From positions 1 to 64,000 of the forward strand of contig CANQBA010000005.1 in assembly GCA_947589545.1 (NCBI GenBank): a DNA stretch of 64,000 nucleotides. Reading direction: 5' to 3'. A model generated the notes under the pieces. The model was given only the letters and a program-made list of their open reading frames with translations. It had not been told where the DNA came from and did not search any database. Each line of letters begins with the position of its first letter. Position 1 is the first letter of the stretch. Position numbers and translations under genes: made by a program. Source of the stretch: an uncultured Oscillospiraceae bacterium (lineage in GTDB: Bacteria; Bacillota; Clostridia; Oscillospirales; Oscillospiraceae). Below, piece after piece: positions 23,479 through 32,575 of the stretch.

Positions 23479-25744
23479 TCACTCTCTGGCGTAGACATGG
23501 AGGAAGACCACCTCGTTGGGCTGGACAGTCTGGGTGAAGCGCAGGGTGGTGTCCTGGGTCTGAGGGGTGGACATGGCAAGGCGGGGGAAGCAGGCCTGGT
23601 GGAGATAGCGGATGTCGTGGGGCTTTAAGTCCCGCTCGAACCGGAGCTGCTGCCACTCCCCCAAAATACTGCCCTCACGCTCCGAAATGCTCCTGGCCTT
23701 CACGGTGCAGACGGCGTTCCGGGGCATATTCCTGAGAGTGAAGGTCAGCTCGATGGGATCCATGTCCTCAAAAAAGCTCGTCGAGACTCCCCGGATCAGA
23801 GGAGCTCTCGGCGCGCATATAGAAGCTGCTGTTGAAGTGCTTCTGGTTGGAGCACAGGATGTGGAGACTCCCGTCCTGGGCGCGGGTGACCACGTAGTTT
23901 TCGCCCTGCCCCACGAGGCAGCAGCCTAAGGTATTCAGCATTTGCAGGGAGAAATAAGCGGGCTTGCGGATGGAGTCCACGGTCAAAAGTTCCATGCCGC
24001 CGCCGACCACCGCATAGGTGTCGTAGTGGCTCCCCAAAAGATCCGCCGCGTCCCAGATCTTCGGAAGCTTCTGGGCGATATACTACGCCGCCCGGTAGGT
24101 GCTGTCGTGGAGAAAGTTTCTGTCGGAGACGGAAAAGCTTCACTCCGCCACGAAGAGCTTGCACCGCTCCAGACCCTCCTCCCCGCAAAAGCTCCCGCGT
24201 CCGGCGAAGCTGCTCCTCCTCGCTGTGGGGGTCGCCGGAGCGGTGAGCCGCCTGGGAGCGCTGTCCCTCCTCACTGTAATAGGGGAAGAGCGGGATAGAC
24301 CAGAAGTCCGGGACGCAATCCCGCTCCCGGCACCGGTCAGGAAAGTCCCTCTGCCGCTTCTCCATCCAACCGGGGATGGCGCCGGGGCCGCCGGCGCTGG
24401 CGAAGGGCAGCTGCTCCTTGACGGTCTTGTGAAAATAGGCATACGCCTCCGGGTAGGCAAAGCCCCCGCTGTCTCGGTAAAAGGCGTCGGAGTCGTCGGC
24501 GGTGAAGATGCAGCTGAGCTCGAAGATCCACTGGCTCACCTCGCCCTTGCCATAGCGGTTAGCGATGTGCCGGATGAAATCACGCAGAAGGTGCTCCCAG
24601 GCGCGGCGGGACTTGAAGTCGATATAGGTGTGCTCCTGGGTGATAAAGCCGCTCTCATCCCGGGTGATGGTGGCGGGGCGGCTGCCGAAATCCAGCCAGG
24701 GCTTGATCCGGCAGGACACCAGAAAGTCCAGGACGCTGTCCAGCTGCGCGTAGTTATACCCGCCCAGATGCTCGCCGTCGGCGAGCGTCAGCTTTTTGGA
24801 GAACACGTCCCAAAGCCGCACATAGGTAAAGCCGATGTTTTCCGTAAGATCCAGGACGTGCTCCCGCATCCCGGCGTAGGACAGCATGGACACGGGGTCG
24901 ATGTTCACCACCGGGTTCCAGTTCTTGGTGAATGTCCCCCCAGCGGTGACGTCCGCCTCCACCTGGATACGCCTGCGCCGTTCGGTGAAGCCGGGTTCCT
25001 GAACCGCCAGCGTTTCGGAGGCGGAAAAGCGCTCCCGGACGGAGGCGATGTACTCCTGTTCGGACTCCCGCTCCGCCTCCAGGGCCTCCCGGCGTAAGCG
25101 CCGGTACTCCGTGGGGCTGACGCCCTGTCGCTCCCGGAAGGCCCGGTTGAACACGGAGAGGTTGGAAAAGCCGCAGTTGACGGCGATCTTCGTCACGTTC
25201 TCATCGGTGCTTTCCAGCTCCAGCGCCGCCGCGTGGACGCGAACTTGATTTAAGTATTCCACAAAGCCCATGCCCGTCTCCTTTTTGAAGAAGCGGGACA
25301 GAGTGGAGGGGGAGACGTACATCTCCGAGGCAAGGCGGGAAAGGCCCACGCTCTCCCGGTAATTCTGGTTGACATACTGGAAGATCTGCTGGAGACGCGC
25401 CTCGTCGCTGACGGCCCCGCCCTCGCCGCGGCGCTCCACGATGTAGTGTTCCACAAGGCAGTCTAAAAGCTTCAAAAGATGGCTGTCCAAAAAGCAGTCG
25501 GTTTTCCGCTGTCCCCGGAGGTAGTAGTACACCAGCGCCCGGAAGATCCCCCGCACGCCGTGATAGGAGCGGCTCTTGTCCTCGGCGCTGGAACAGCGGA
25601 ACACCACCGCGCCGGTACCCAGAAGCTCCCACACCATGCGCCAGGGGTATTTGACGCAGCACAAAACCGTCCCCTCCCAACAGTCCACGCTGTGGGGGAG
25701 GCTGGAATTGATGAGAAAGATGTCCTCCTCGTCCAAAGGTATCC
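23479..25744 (-). pseudogene. broken AraC regulator-GH39 beta-xylosidase-like fusion
   Basis: The minus strand encodes an AraC-type start (LDEEDIFLINSSLPHSV), two AraC helix-turn-helix motifs (VGLSRLASEMYVSPSTLSRF, VTKIAVNCGFSNLSVFNRAF), then a GH39-like barrel (NIDPVSMLSYAG, YVRLWDVFS, LDFGSRP). The reading frame shifts near 24.24 kb and again near 23.765 kb; the tail (GSHYDTYAVVGGGMEL, IRKPAYFSLQMLN, then the MDPIELTFTLRN end) continues in other frames. The 5' end is missing: the gene fuses at about 25742 to the opposing transporter. Intact relatives are single proteins that probably sense and regulate xyloside use. Confidence 0.85.
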
Positions 25745-26861
25745 ATGAGCAGTCCAACCAAGGAAAAAACAAGTCCCAAGCTGTTGACGGCCTACGCGCC
25801 GGGAAAAGTCAGGTGCCAGATGAGCTGGTACATGGTCAACTCCTACCTCAATCTGTTCTATACAGATATTGTGGGCCTGACCGGCGTGGCCATCACCATC
25901 ATCGTAGCCACCGCCCGCAGTGTGGGCTCCTCGGTCATCGGCATCATCCTCTCCGCCGCTGTGCCCAAGGTCATGTTGAAGTTTTCCGTGAACCCCATCA
26001 TCAACCCTGTTACCGGTGAGCCCTCCGCCGACGCCCACGGGTACCTGATGGCCGCCGTCATCGCCTCTGTGGCCATGATCCCCGTCTTCTGGCTGTGCGC
26101 CGCCGGGTGCAAGGAGAAGTACACCAACGAGCTCCACTCCAGCGCCCCCGCCGAGAAGACCAGCTTCCTCCAGAACCTCAAGTCCCTTGTTCAAAACGAC
26201 CAGCTGCTGATGGTGATCCTGGTCATCGTGGCCGGTACTATCTGCGTCACCGGCCGCTACGGGATCCTCACCTACTACGTCATCTATGTGGTGGGCAGCT
26301 TTGAGCTCATCGGGCCTGTGTTCACCTCCATGACCATCGGACAGCTGGTGGGCACGCTGACCGTCCCCTTCGGCACCAAGATCTTTGGCAAGAAGGGCTA
26401 CATGATCATCATGAACGTGATCATGGCCACCGGCTTTGCGCTCCTGTTTTTCTTCCCCTCCAACAACAAGCTCGTCATCTGCGGCCTTTCGTTCCTGTGA
26501 GCTCTCGGCTTCAGTGCTCCGGCCATCTGCTGCGGCATGGTGGGCGGCTCCATCGAGTACGGCCGCCCGGAAGCTGGGTAAGCGCCAGGAGGGCCTTGCT
26601 GCCTCCATGCTCAGCTTCGGCGTGAAGCTGGCCACCGCCCTGTGCGCCCCCGTGACCGTGCTTATCAAGGCCGTTGGCTACGTCCCCAACGTGGAGCAGA
26701 CCGCCGCCAAGGTGAGCATCAACTTCATGGTCAACATTCTCCCCGCGATCCTCGCCATCGTCTCCCTGATCCCCGTGTTCCTCTACAAGCTCAACGACAA
26801 GAGGGTCGCCGAGATCCGCGCGGATCTGGACGCCGGAAAGCACGCCTGGGGTCACAAGTAA
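25745..26861 (+). pseudogene. broken GPH-family sugar:cation symporter
   Basis: The frame starts like a glycoside-pentoside-hexuronide symporter (YAPGKVRCQMSWYMVNSYLN, FYTDIVGLTGVAITII), but jumps from helix 2 to about helix 5 (ATARSVGSSVIG), so roughly 100 residues are deleted. It continues through RYGILTYYVIYVVGS to LVICGLSFL, where a TGA (26498-26500) stands where a Trp codon is expected. A frameshift follows within 80 bases (IEYG... then GKRQEGLAAS in another frame), and the C-terminal helices end at 26861. It once imported oligosaccharides for the adjacent GH39-type gene. Confidence 0.85.
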
Positions 26862-26968
26862 TCGGATAACGCCCTTCCCCTCCATAATCGGGGCCTGCCT
26901 TACAATTCAAGACAGGCCCCCCTCGTTAAATTTGTCCATCGACTGCCCTTTTGTGAACGAGAAACACC

Positions 26969-27390
26969 ATGGCGCCTGTGGCGCTGATATGCGCCGGGGT
27001 CTACGCCTCGGCGGGGAACAGCGCCCGCAACATCGTCCCCATGACCCTGGGCTTCTGGTTGGGAGACCTGTGGAGCCTGGCGGCCCTCTGGGACTTTGAG
27101 AATTTGCCCCTGCCGCCAAACATCGCCCTCTTTGTGACGCTTTTCGTCCTGGGGGGAGCGGCGGTCTTTGCGGGGACGGCCCTTCGCATCCACGTCCCGT
27201 CCATGCTCGCCGGCTGGGCTATCGGCCTGGCGGTCATGGGCGGGGGCTCACGGGAGCGGGAACACTGCCCCTGGAGTTGGCGGCGGCCCTGGCGTGGGCG
27301 TTCTCTACGCCGGTTGGGGCGTGGACGCGCTGGCACGGGCCCTCACGCGGATCTGGCAAAAAATCCCATCAGCAGAAAAGGGGACAAACT
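26969..27390 (+). pseudogene. DUF1097-like membrane protein remnant
   Basis: MAPVALICAGVYASAGNSAR followed by GFWLGDLWSLAALW and VPSMLAGWAIGLAV resembles the four-helix DUF1097 family. After GLAVMGG the frame breaks; the expected end (LYAGWGVDALARAL) is in another frame. Function unknown; it is another decayed member of this region. Confidence 0.5.
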
Positions 27391-27393
27391 CCA

Positions 27394-27814
27394 GATGAGT
27401 TTTGATATGAAAAAAGAGTGGCGCTGGGATGTGCCCTTCGATAAGGAGCGTCCCATCCTCCTCCCCAAGGACTGTCAGCTTATGAGTCCGAACCGGACGC
27501 ACTACGGCGAGATCCTAGAGCTCACCTCCGACCTCACCCCGGAGGAGCGGGATCTTGCCCAGGTGGAATCCGGCGCGCACCTGCGGCACTACGCCGACTG
27601 CGCCATCGAGGATGTGGGCAACGGCTTCTCCCTCATCCGCTTCTACGAGGGCATGACGCCGGAGAAGGTGGGCCTGCGTGTCAGTTCCGGCGACAAAGCC
27701 TGCATCGGCCTTACGGGGGCCAACACCTTCTGCCAGCTCCTGGCCCGCCACAGCCTCTGGGAGACGGCCAATATGTTCCGCAACATCGGGGACTTCCGGA
27801 AAGAAACGCACTGA
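27394..27814 (+). CDS. hypothetical protein in a decayed sugar locus
   Basis: An open frame of 139 codons (MSFDMKKEWRWDVPFDKERP at the start, FRNIGDFRKETH at the end) follows an AAGGGG site by 11 bases and precedes the oxidoreductase remnant by 14. I do not recognise the family. Since every neighbour is broken, it may itself be a truncated or internally deleted gene. Confidence 0.45.
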
Positions 27815-27828
27815 ATCGAGGGTATACA

Positions 27829-28290
27829 ATGATCAAAATGGGAATTATCGGCTTCGGCTTCATGGGCCACGAACACGCCAATATGCTGGCCACCCTGCCG
27901 GAGATCGAGCTTACAGCCGTGTGCGACATCGTGCCGGAACAGCTTGACGACGCCTCCGGCATGACGGCGGAAATCGAGCCAGAAACCTACTACCTGACCC
28001 CGAAACGGGCATGGTTCATCGGCGGTGCCACCGGAAGCGCCGTGATAGACGGCGCCTTCCGAGCCCAGGGCAACACGGAGGGGCAGATCGTCCGCACCCG
28101 GCACCTTTTGAAGAGCGTCCCCGGAAGGCTTACCATGACCAGCGCCGGCCCCACCCGGAGCTTCGGCGAGCCGGAGCCGGGAGAGCACAGCGTGCGCGTC
28201 ACCATGCGCCACCGGGTGCCCTACACCGGCTATTTCGGGCAGTATCTGACGCTTTTAAGCGACGTCACCGAGACCTGCGCGGCCCGCTGA
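27829..28290 (+). pseudogene. Gfo/Idh/MocA oxidoreductase with central deletion
   Basis: The N terminus is a normal Rossmann start (MIKMGIIGFGFMGHEHANML, then LTAVCDIVPEQLDDA), but at about residue 45 it jumps to C-terminal-type sequence and ends at 153 codons instead of the usual 330-380. The cofactor site is cut before the EKP motif, so it cannot work. In the intact locus it would have oxidised a sugar or cyclitol. Confidence 0.75.
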
Positions 28291-28305
28291 CAGGAGGTAA
28301 CGACA

Positions 28306-28495
28306 ATGAACGACATCAAATTGGGTATCTCCCTCTACAGCTTCTCCACCGAGTTCATCCACGAAAAGCTGGACCTTGAGGGCATTTTGAAGAAGGCCCA
28401 CGACATGGGCTGCCAGGGCGTGGAGATCGTACAGTTCACGGTCAACGACCCCATCTACGCCAAGAAGGCCGGGTTCCCCATGGTTCGCACCCAGC
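28306..28495 (+). pseudogene. sugar isomerase/epimerase N-terminal fragment
   Basis: GAGG at 28292-28295 and ATG 28306 start a TIM-barrel protein of the xylose isomerase-like family (LGISLYSFSTEFIHEKLDLE, GILKKAHDMGCQGVEIVQF). The frame is lost after AGFPMVRT at the junction with the IS5-type transposase remnant. Confidence 0.7.
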
Positions 28496-29369
28496 AGCAG
28501 CACCGCAAAAGCCCTTAGAAAGGCGCGCTGAATCTTACGCAGATTCAGCACCAGCACCGACATGACAATCACATGCGCGGCGGTTTCCCGCAGCTTTGCT
28601 GTTACCAGTCCCATGCCGCATTTCCGTTTCGCGAGGCTGAATCTGCGCTCCGCTTCCGCGCGTTCACATTCGTCAAGGTAGTCCTGCGCTTTGTCCCTGG
28701 CCTCATCTTTCCTGGGCCTGCCCATCGCCGTTCCGGATAGGCGGATCCCGCGTTCTTTGCAATATCTGAGACTTTCGCGGTTCCGGTAGATCTTGTCCGC
28801 CAAGATCCGACTGGGATAGTGTCCTTTGCTGATAGATGGCGCGGATCGTATCCAGGCGTTCCGCCTGCCGGGCGGTCAAGGTCCTTCCAAGCTGGAGCTT
28901 ACCGTCGATCGCTTTCAGATCCCGTTTGAGATAATTCAACTGCTTTCCACTGGCTTTGCGGGTGGTCTTGGCGGTGTGTTTGCGGCTTCTCGCGTATTTC
29001 AGATGCTCTTTCCGGGCGCGCTTGCGATAGGTACGGGGCTTCTTGCCGTCGGCTGGGTCATGGAGGGCATCCAGAAGTGAGGATACCGGATTTGAGACGG
29101 AGCGCAGGTGGCGTCCACGATCATCGTGCCGCTGTTTCTTCGTCCGAGAAACCATACTCCGCCTGGATGATACACGCGCCCAAGGCGAGGCGCAGCGGTT
29201 TTGCCACATTGACCTAGCGATTTGTGAACAGAGCCGCATATCTCTTTTCGATTTCCAACCACGGGATCGTCCGCGCTTTCCTGACCCAACGGTTGTTCTC
29301 CTTCAAATTCATCCCCACCGGCTGTTTGAAATCCGAAAGACTGATCTGTTCATTGCTGTACCGATACAT
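28490..29369 (-). mobile_element. IS5-family transposase remnant
   Basis: The start at 29369 reads MYRYSNEQISLSDFKQPVGM and RTIPWLEIEKRYAALFTNR, then hits TAG (29216-29214). Later pieces follow in scattered frames with gaps: NVAKPLRLALGACIIQAEYG, SDEETA joined to GTMIVDATCAPSQIRYP, DPADGKKPRTYRKRARKEHL, then DKIYRNRESLRYCKERGIRL and a C-terminal AKRKCGMGLVTAKLRET stretch. An intact copy would be near 500 residues; this one has lost at least two internal blocks. It interrupts the isomerase gene. Confidence 0.85.
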
Positions 29370-29451
29370 AGCCATTCCCCTGATGCAAAGCTTTTTGCCT
29401 GTTGTCGGCTTTTCCTTTGCGCTTATTTTACCGCACAGGAAAGATAAGCCA

Positions 29452-29999
29452 GGCAGTACCTGGCCGAGAATCTTCTGGCTCGGCAATTCCACGCGGACAA
29501 GCCCAATGAAAAATGGCTCACGGATGTGACGGAATTCAAGTGGTATGAAGGGGTCACGGTACATAAGCTCTATCTCAGTGCCATTCTTGATCTCTGCGAC
29601 AGGCGCATCGCGGCGTATGTGATCGGTGAGAGCAACAATAATCCCCTGGTATACAAGAGACCTTTGACAGGGCAGTTGCGGACAACCCTGACGCGCATCC
29701 TCTCTTTCACAGCGACAGGGGATTCCAATACACCAGCAGAACCTTCCACCATAAGCTGGAGACGGCTTGGAAGAAGCAGAGCATGTCCCGCGTAGGCAGG
29801 TGCATCGACAACGGACCCATGGAGGGCTTCTGGGGCATCCTGAAGCGGGAGTGCTGCTATGGGGAAGCAGTTCAACAGCAAGCAGTCACTCGTCCAAACG
29901 ATTGAGGGTTACATTCGTTACTACAACAGCAGACGAGTCCAGCGCAACCTCGGTGTACTGACGCCTGTGGAGAAACACGCACTGGCTATGGCGGCATAA
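29452..29999 (+). mobile_element. IS3-family transposase (OrfB) remnant
   Basis: Starting in mid-gene with EKWLTDVTEFKWYEGVTVHK, the DDE core continues through YLSAILDLCDRRIAAYVIGE; after a frameshift HSDRGFQYTSRTFHHKLE is recognisable, then NGPMEGFWGILKRE, and after another shift YIRYYNSRRVQRNLGVLTP to the stop at 29999. The 5' part is missing where it abuts the IS5-type remnant, so one element probably inserted into the other. Confidence 0.85.
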
Positions 30000-30001
30000 A
30001 A

Positions 30002-30049
30002 AACCGCAAATTCCGGATGCCTGCAAAGAGGTAACCGGAATCTGCGGTT
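30002..30049. terminator. imperfect hairpin at the end of the IS3 remnant
   Basis: AACCGCAAATTCCGG (30002-30016) faces CCGGAATCTGCGGTT (30035-30049), an inverted repeat with a small internal mismatch. No T-run follows, so it may be the element's end repeat rather than a terminator. Confidence 0.4.
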
Positions 30050-30178
30050 GTAACGGCGCCGTAGGCGCTGTCTGATTTGTAAACTTTATTTTAATCTTTT
30101 CTCTGTCCTCTTAACGGGGCGCGGGTCAGGAAACGGGGAGGGGGATCTATGCAACTTTGGAATAAATAAAAATAATGC

Positions 30179-30207
30179 TTGACTATTGCTTTTGTTTATG
30201 TTATAAT
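30179..30207 (+). promoter_or_regulatory. orphan promoter facing the HAD gene
   Basis: TTGACT (30179-30184), 17 bases, TATAAT (30202-30207). It points right into the 3' end of the leftward HAD gene; no plus-strand gene follows. It may be left over from a deleted gene or drive an antisense RNA. Confidence 0.45.
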
Positions 30208-30216
30208 GCGCTTAAA

Positions 30217-30840
30217 TCAAAGCTTCAACTTACTGATCTCCCGCAGATCCGCCACAATGTACGTCTCGTCCCCGGTGGGGACGGCGGGGCTGGCGGGGGG
30301 CAAAAAGAGGATGCTTTTGACGCCGGCGTTCCCCGCGCACCGCACGTCGATGGGCCGGTCGCCGATGTAATAGGTATGGCTTTTGTCCAGATTATGACGG
30401 GCGCACAGGGCGTTGAGGCCGTCCGGCGCGGGCTTTCTGGGCAGGCCGGCCCCGGCGGTGAGCACGTCGGTAAAGTACCGGAGCACCCCCAGCCTCTCCA
30501 GCACCAGGGGGGCCGATTCGCCCTTGTGGGTGTAGACGAGCTCCGGGATCCCCCTGTCTGAGAGGGCCTCCAGCGCCTCCCTGGCGCCGTTCATCAGCCT
30601 CACCTCGCCGTCTCTGGCGGTACTCAGCGCCCGGTAGCGCTCCCAGAGTCTGTCCGGGTCCAGGCCCGCGGCGGCAAAAGTACCCAAAAAGCTTTTCACC
30701 GAACCGGCGATGAGCTGTCTATACGTTTCGGAGGGGTCGCAGACGACGCCCTCTTCGCGAAGCGCTGCCAAAACGCAGTCCAAAATGACGCCGTAGGAGT
30801 CCAAAAGCGTCCCGTCCAGATCCCAGATGAGGGCGGTCAT
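30217..30840 (-). CDS. HAD-superfamily phosphatase (Gph-like)
   Basis: The 207-residue product has motif I DLDGTLLDS, motif II in YTHKG, the Lys in PRKPAPDG and motif IV YIGDRPIDVRCAGNAG, typical of the phosphoglycolate phosphatase-like HAD group. The substrate is not known. I chose the ATG at 30840, which overlaps the mreB stop by four bases (ATGA). Confidence 0.85.
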   Translation of the reverse strand: MTALIWDLDGTLLDSYGVILDCVLAALREEGVVCDPSETYRQLIAGSVKSFLGTFAAAGLDPDRLWERYRALSTARDGEVRLMNGAREALEALSDRGIPELVYTHKGESAPLVLERLGVLRYFTDVLTAGAGLPRKPAPDGLNALCARHNLDKSHTYYIGDRPIDVRCAGNAGVKSILFLPPASPAVPTGDETYIVADLREISKLKL

Positions 30841-31862
30841 CGCAGCTGTCTCCGGCGGGACAGGTTCAGCGGCCCCTCCTGCATGTCGTTGATCATATCC
30901 AGGGCCTTGTTGAGGCCGTAGGCCACGCACATGTCCGCGTCGTCGGCGATGCGGGTGCGGATGCTGGTGGAGCTCTCGATGAGCCTGTCAAAGCCCCACA
31001 GCAGGGCCCCGCCGCCGGTAATGACGATGCCGTTTTCGGAGATATCCGCCACCAGCTCCGGCTGGGTGTTCTCCAGGACCCGGTGAATGGCCTCCAGGAT
31101 CTGCTCGCTGACCTCGTCAAAGGCGTCGATCATCTCCGTGGAGCTGACGGACACCATCCGGGGAAGACCGGTCATCAGGCACCGGCCCTTCACCTCGACG
31201 CTCATCTCGTCGGGCTTGGGGAAGACACAGCCGATGGATTTTTTCAGCTCCTCCGCCGTGGTCTTGCCCACCAGCAGGTTGTGCTTTTTCCGGATATACT
31301 TGATGATGGCCTCGTCAAAGGCGTCCCCGGCTGTCTTGATGGACTCCGACTGCACCACGCCGGACAGGGACACCACCGCGATATCCGTGGTGCCGGCGCC
31401 TACGTCCACCACCATGTGGCCCTCCGCCTTGGAGATATCCACCCCCGCGCCCATGGCCGCCGCCACGGGGGCCTCCATCAGATAGACCTTTCTGGCCCCG
31501 GCGCGGATGCCCGCGTCGATGACCGCCCGCTCCTCCACCTCGGTGATGCCCGACGGGACGGATACCACCACCCGGGGCTTCAAAAGGCTGAAGGAGGTGA
31601 CCTTCCGCAGAAGCTCCCGTACCATCCGCTCGGTCATGTCAAAGTCGGAGATCACGCCCCCCTGCAAGGGGTGGATGGCCACGATGTTCCCCGGCGTGCG
31701 CCCCAGCATCCGCTGGGCCGCCGCGCCCACCTTTAAAAGCCGGCCCGTATTTTTGTCCATGGCCACCACCGACGGCTCCCGGGTGATGATCCCCTTGCCC
31801 CTGACGGCCACCGCCACCGTGGCGGTGCCCAGGTCGATCCCTATGTCGCGTCCGAATATCAT
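30837..31862 (-). CDS. mreB: rod shape-determining actin homologue MreB/Mbl
   Basis: The 341-residue protein starts MIFGRDIGIDLGTATVAV (phosphate 1) and has VDVGAGTTDIAVVS (phosphate 2) and GIVITGGGALLWG (adenosine). It forms membrane filaments that position the elongasome. It has no mreC or mreD beside it, so it is probably an Mbl-type second copy. ATG 31862 follows GGAGG by eight bases; a TTG two codons upstream is in frame but lies too close. Coupled to the HAD gene by overlap. Confidence 0.93.
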   Translation of the reverse strand: MIFGRDIGIDLGTATVAVAVRGKGIITREPSVVAMDKNTGRLLKVGAAAQRMLGRTPGNIVAIHPLQGGVISDFDMTERMVRELLRKVTSFSLLKPRVVVSVPSGITEVEERAVIDAGIRAGARKVYLMEAPVAAAMGAGVDISKAEGHMVVDVGAGTTDIAVVSLSGVVQSESIKTAGDAFDEAIIKYIRKKHNLLVGKTTAEELKKSIGCVFPKPDEMSVEVKGRCLMTGLPRMVSVSSTEMIDAFDEVSEQILEAIHRVLENTQPELVADISENGIVITGGGALLWGFDRLIESSTSIRTRIADDADMCVAYGLNKALDMINDMQEGPLNLSRRRQLR

Positions 31863-31912
31863 ATGCAAAACCTCCGTTCAGGTGTCAGCTATAGTATACC
31901 CATTTGATTGGG

Positions 31913-32575
31913 TTAATTTTCCTTTTTATTGGCCTTTCGGGCGGCGGCGAGGGTGAGACAGACCACGTCCTCGGCCCCGGCCATCAGCAGCATCCGGGAG
32001 CACTCCGACAGGGTGGCCCCGGTGGTGTAGACGTCGTCGATGAGCAGGATCCGCTTTCCCCGCAGCTCCGGGAGGTTCACTGCCTCAAAGGCGCCCAGCA
32101 CATTGGCGGTCCTGGCCTCCCGGGTGCCCAGCTTGGAGTTGGCGCCGGTGTTGCGCTTTTTACGGAGCGCCGTCACTAAGGGCGCCCCCAGGCGCTCCGC
32201 CGTCATCCGGGCCAGGAGCCTGGCCTGGTCAAAGCCCCGCTTCCGGCGGCGCTGGCGGCTGACAGGCACCCAGGCCACCACGTCGTAGAGCCCCGCCAGC
32301 TCCTCCCCGGCGCACTGGGCCATCAGGCGGGAGAAGGGGACGGCACAGCCCCGGCGGCCTCTGAATTTATACCGCAGCATGGCCTCCCGCACCCTGCCCT
32401 CGTAGTAGAGGGGCGCGGCGGCCCGGGAGAAGAACTCTCCCCGCCCCCGGATCCGCCCGCACCGGGGCAGATCCCCGGCGCAGTCGGGGCAGACGTCCCC
32501 CGACTCCAGCCGTCTCCGGCAGAAGACGCATTTGGGGGGAAAGAGCAGGTCGGAGAGGCGTTTTCCCAGCTTCAC
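31913..32575 (-). CDS. ComF family protein (phosphoribosyltransferase fold)
   Basis: The 220-residue protein has an N-terminal zinc finger (CVFCRRRLESGDVCPDC), and a PRTase domain with RRRKRGFDQARLLA and the PRPP loop LLIDDVYTTGAT. ComF is needed for uptake or processing of transforming DNA and binds to helicase partners. GTG 32575 overlaps the recD2 stop (GTGA), so it is coupled to that helicase. Confidence 0.9.
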   Translation of the reverse strand: MKLGKRLSDLLFPPKCVFCRRRLESGDVCPDCAGDLPRCGRIRGRGEFFSRAAAPLYYEGRVREAMLRYKFRGRRGCAVPFSRLMAQCAGEELAGLYDVVAWVPVSRQRRRKRGFDQARLLARMTAERLGAPLVTALRKKRNTGANSKLGTREARTANVLGAFEAVNLPELRGKRILLIDDVYTTGATLSECSRMLLMAGAEDVVCLTLAAARKANKKEN

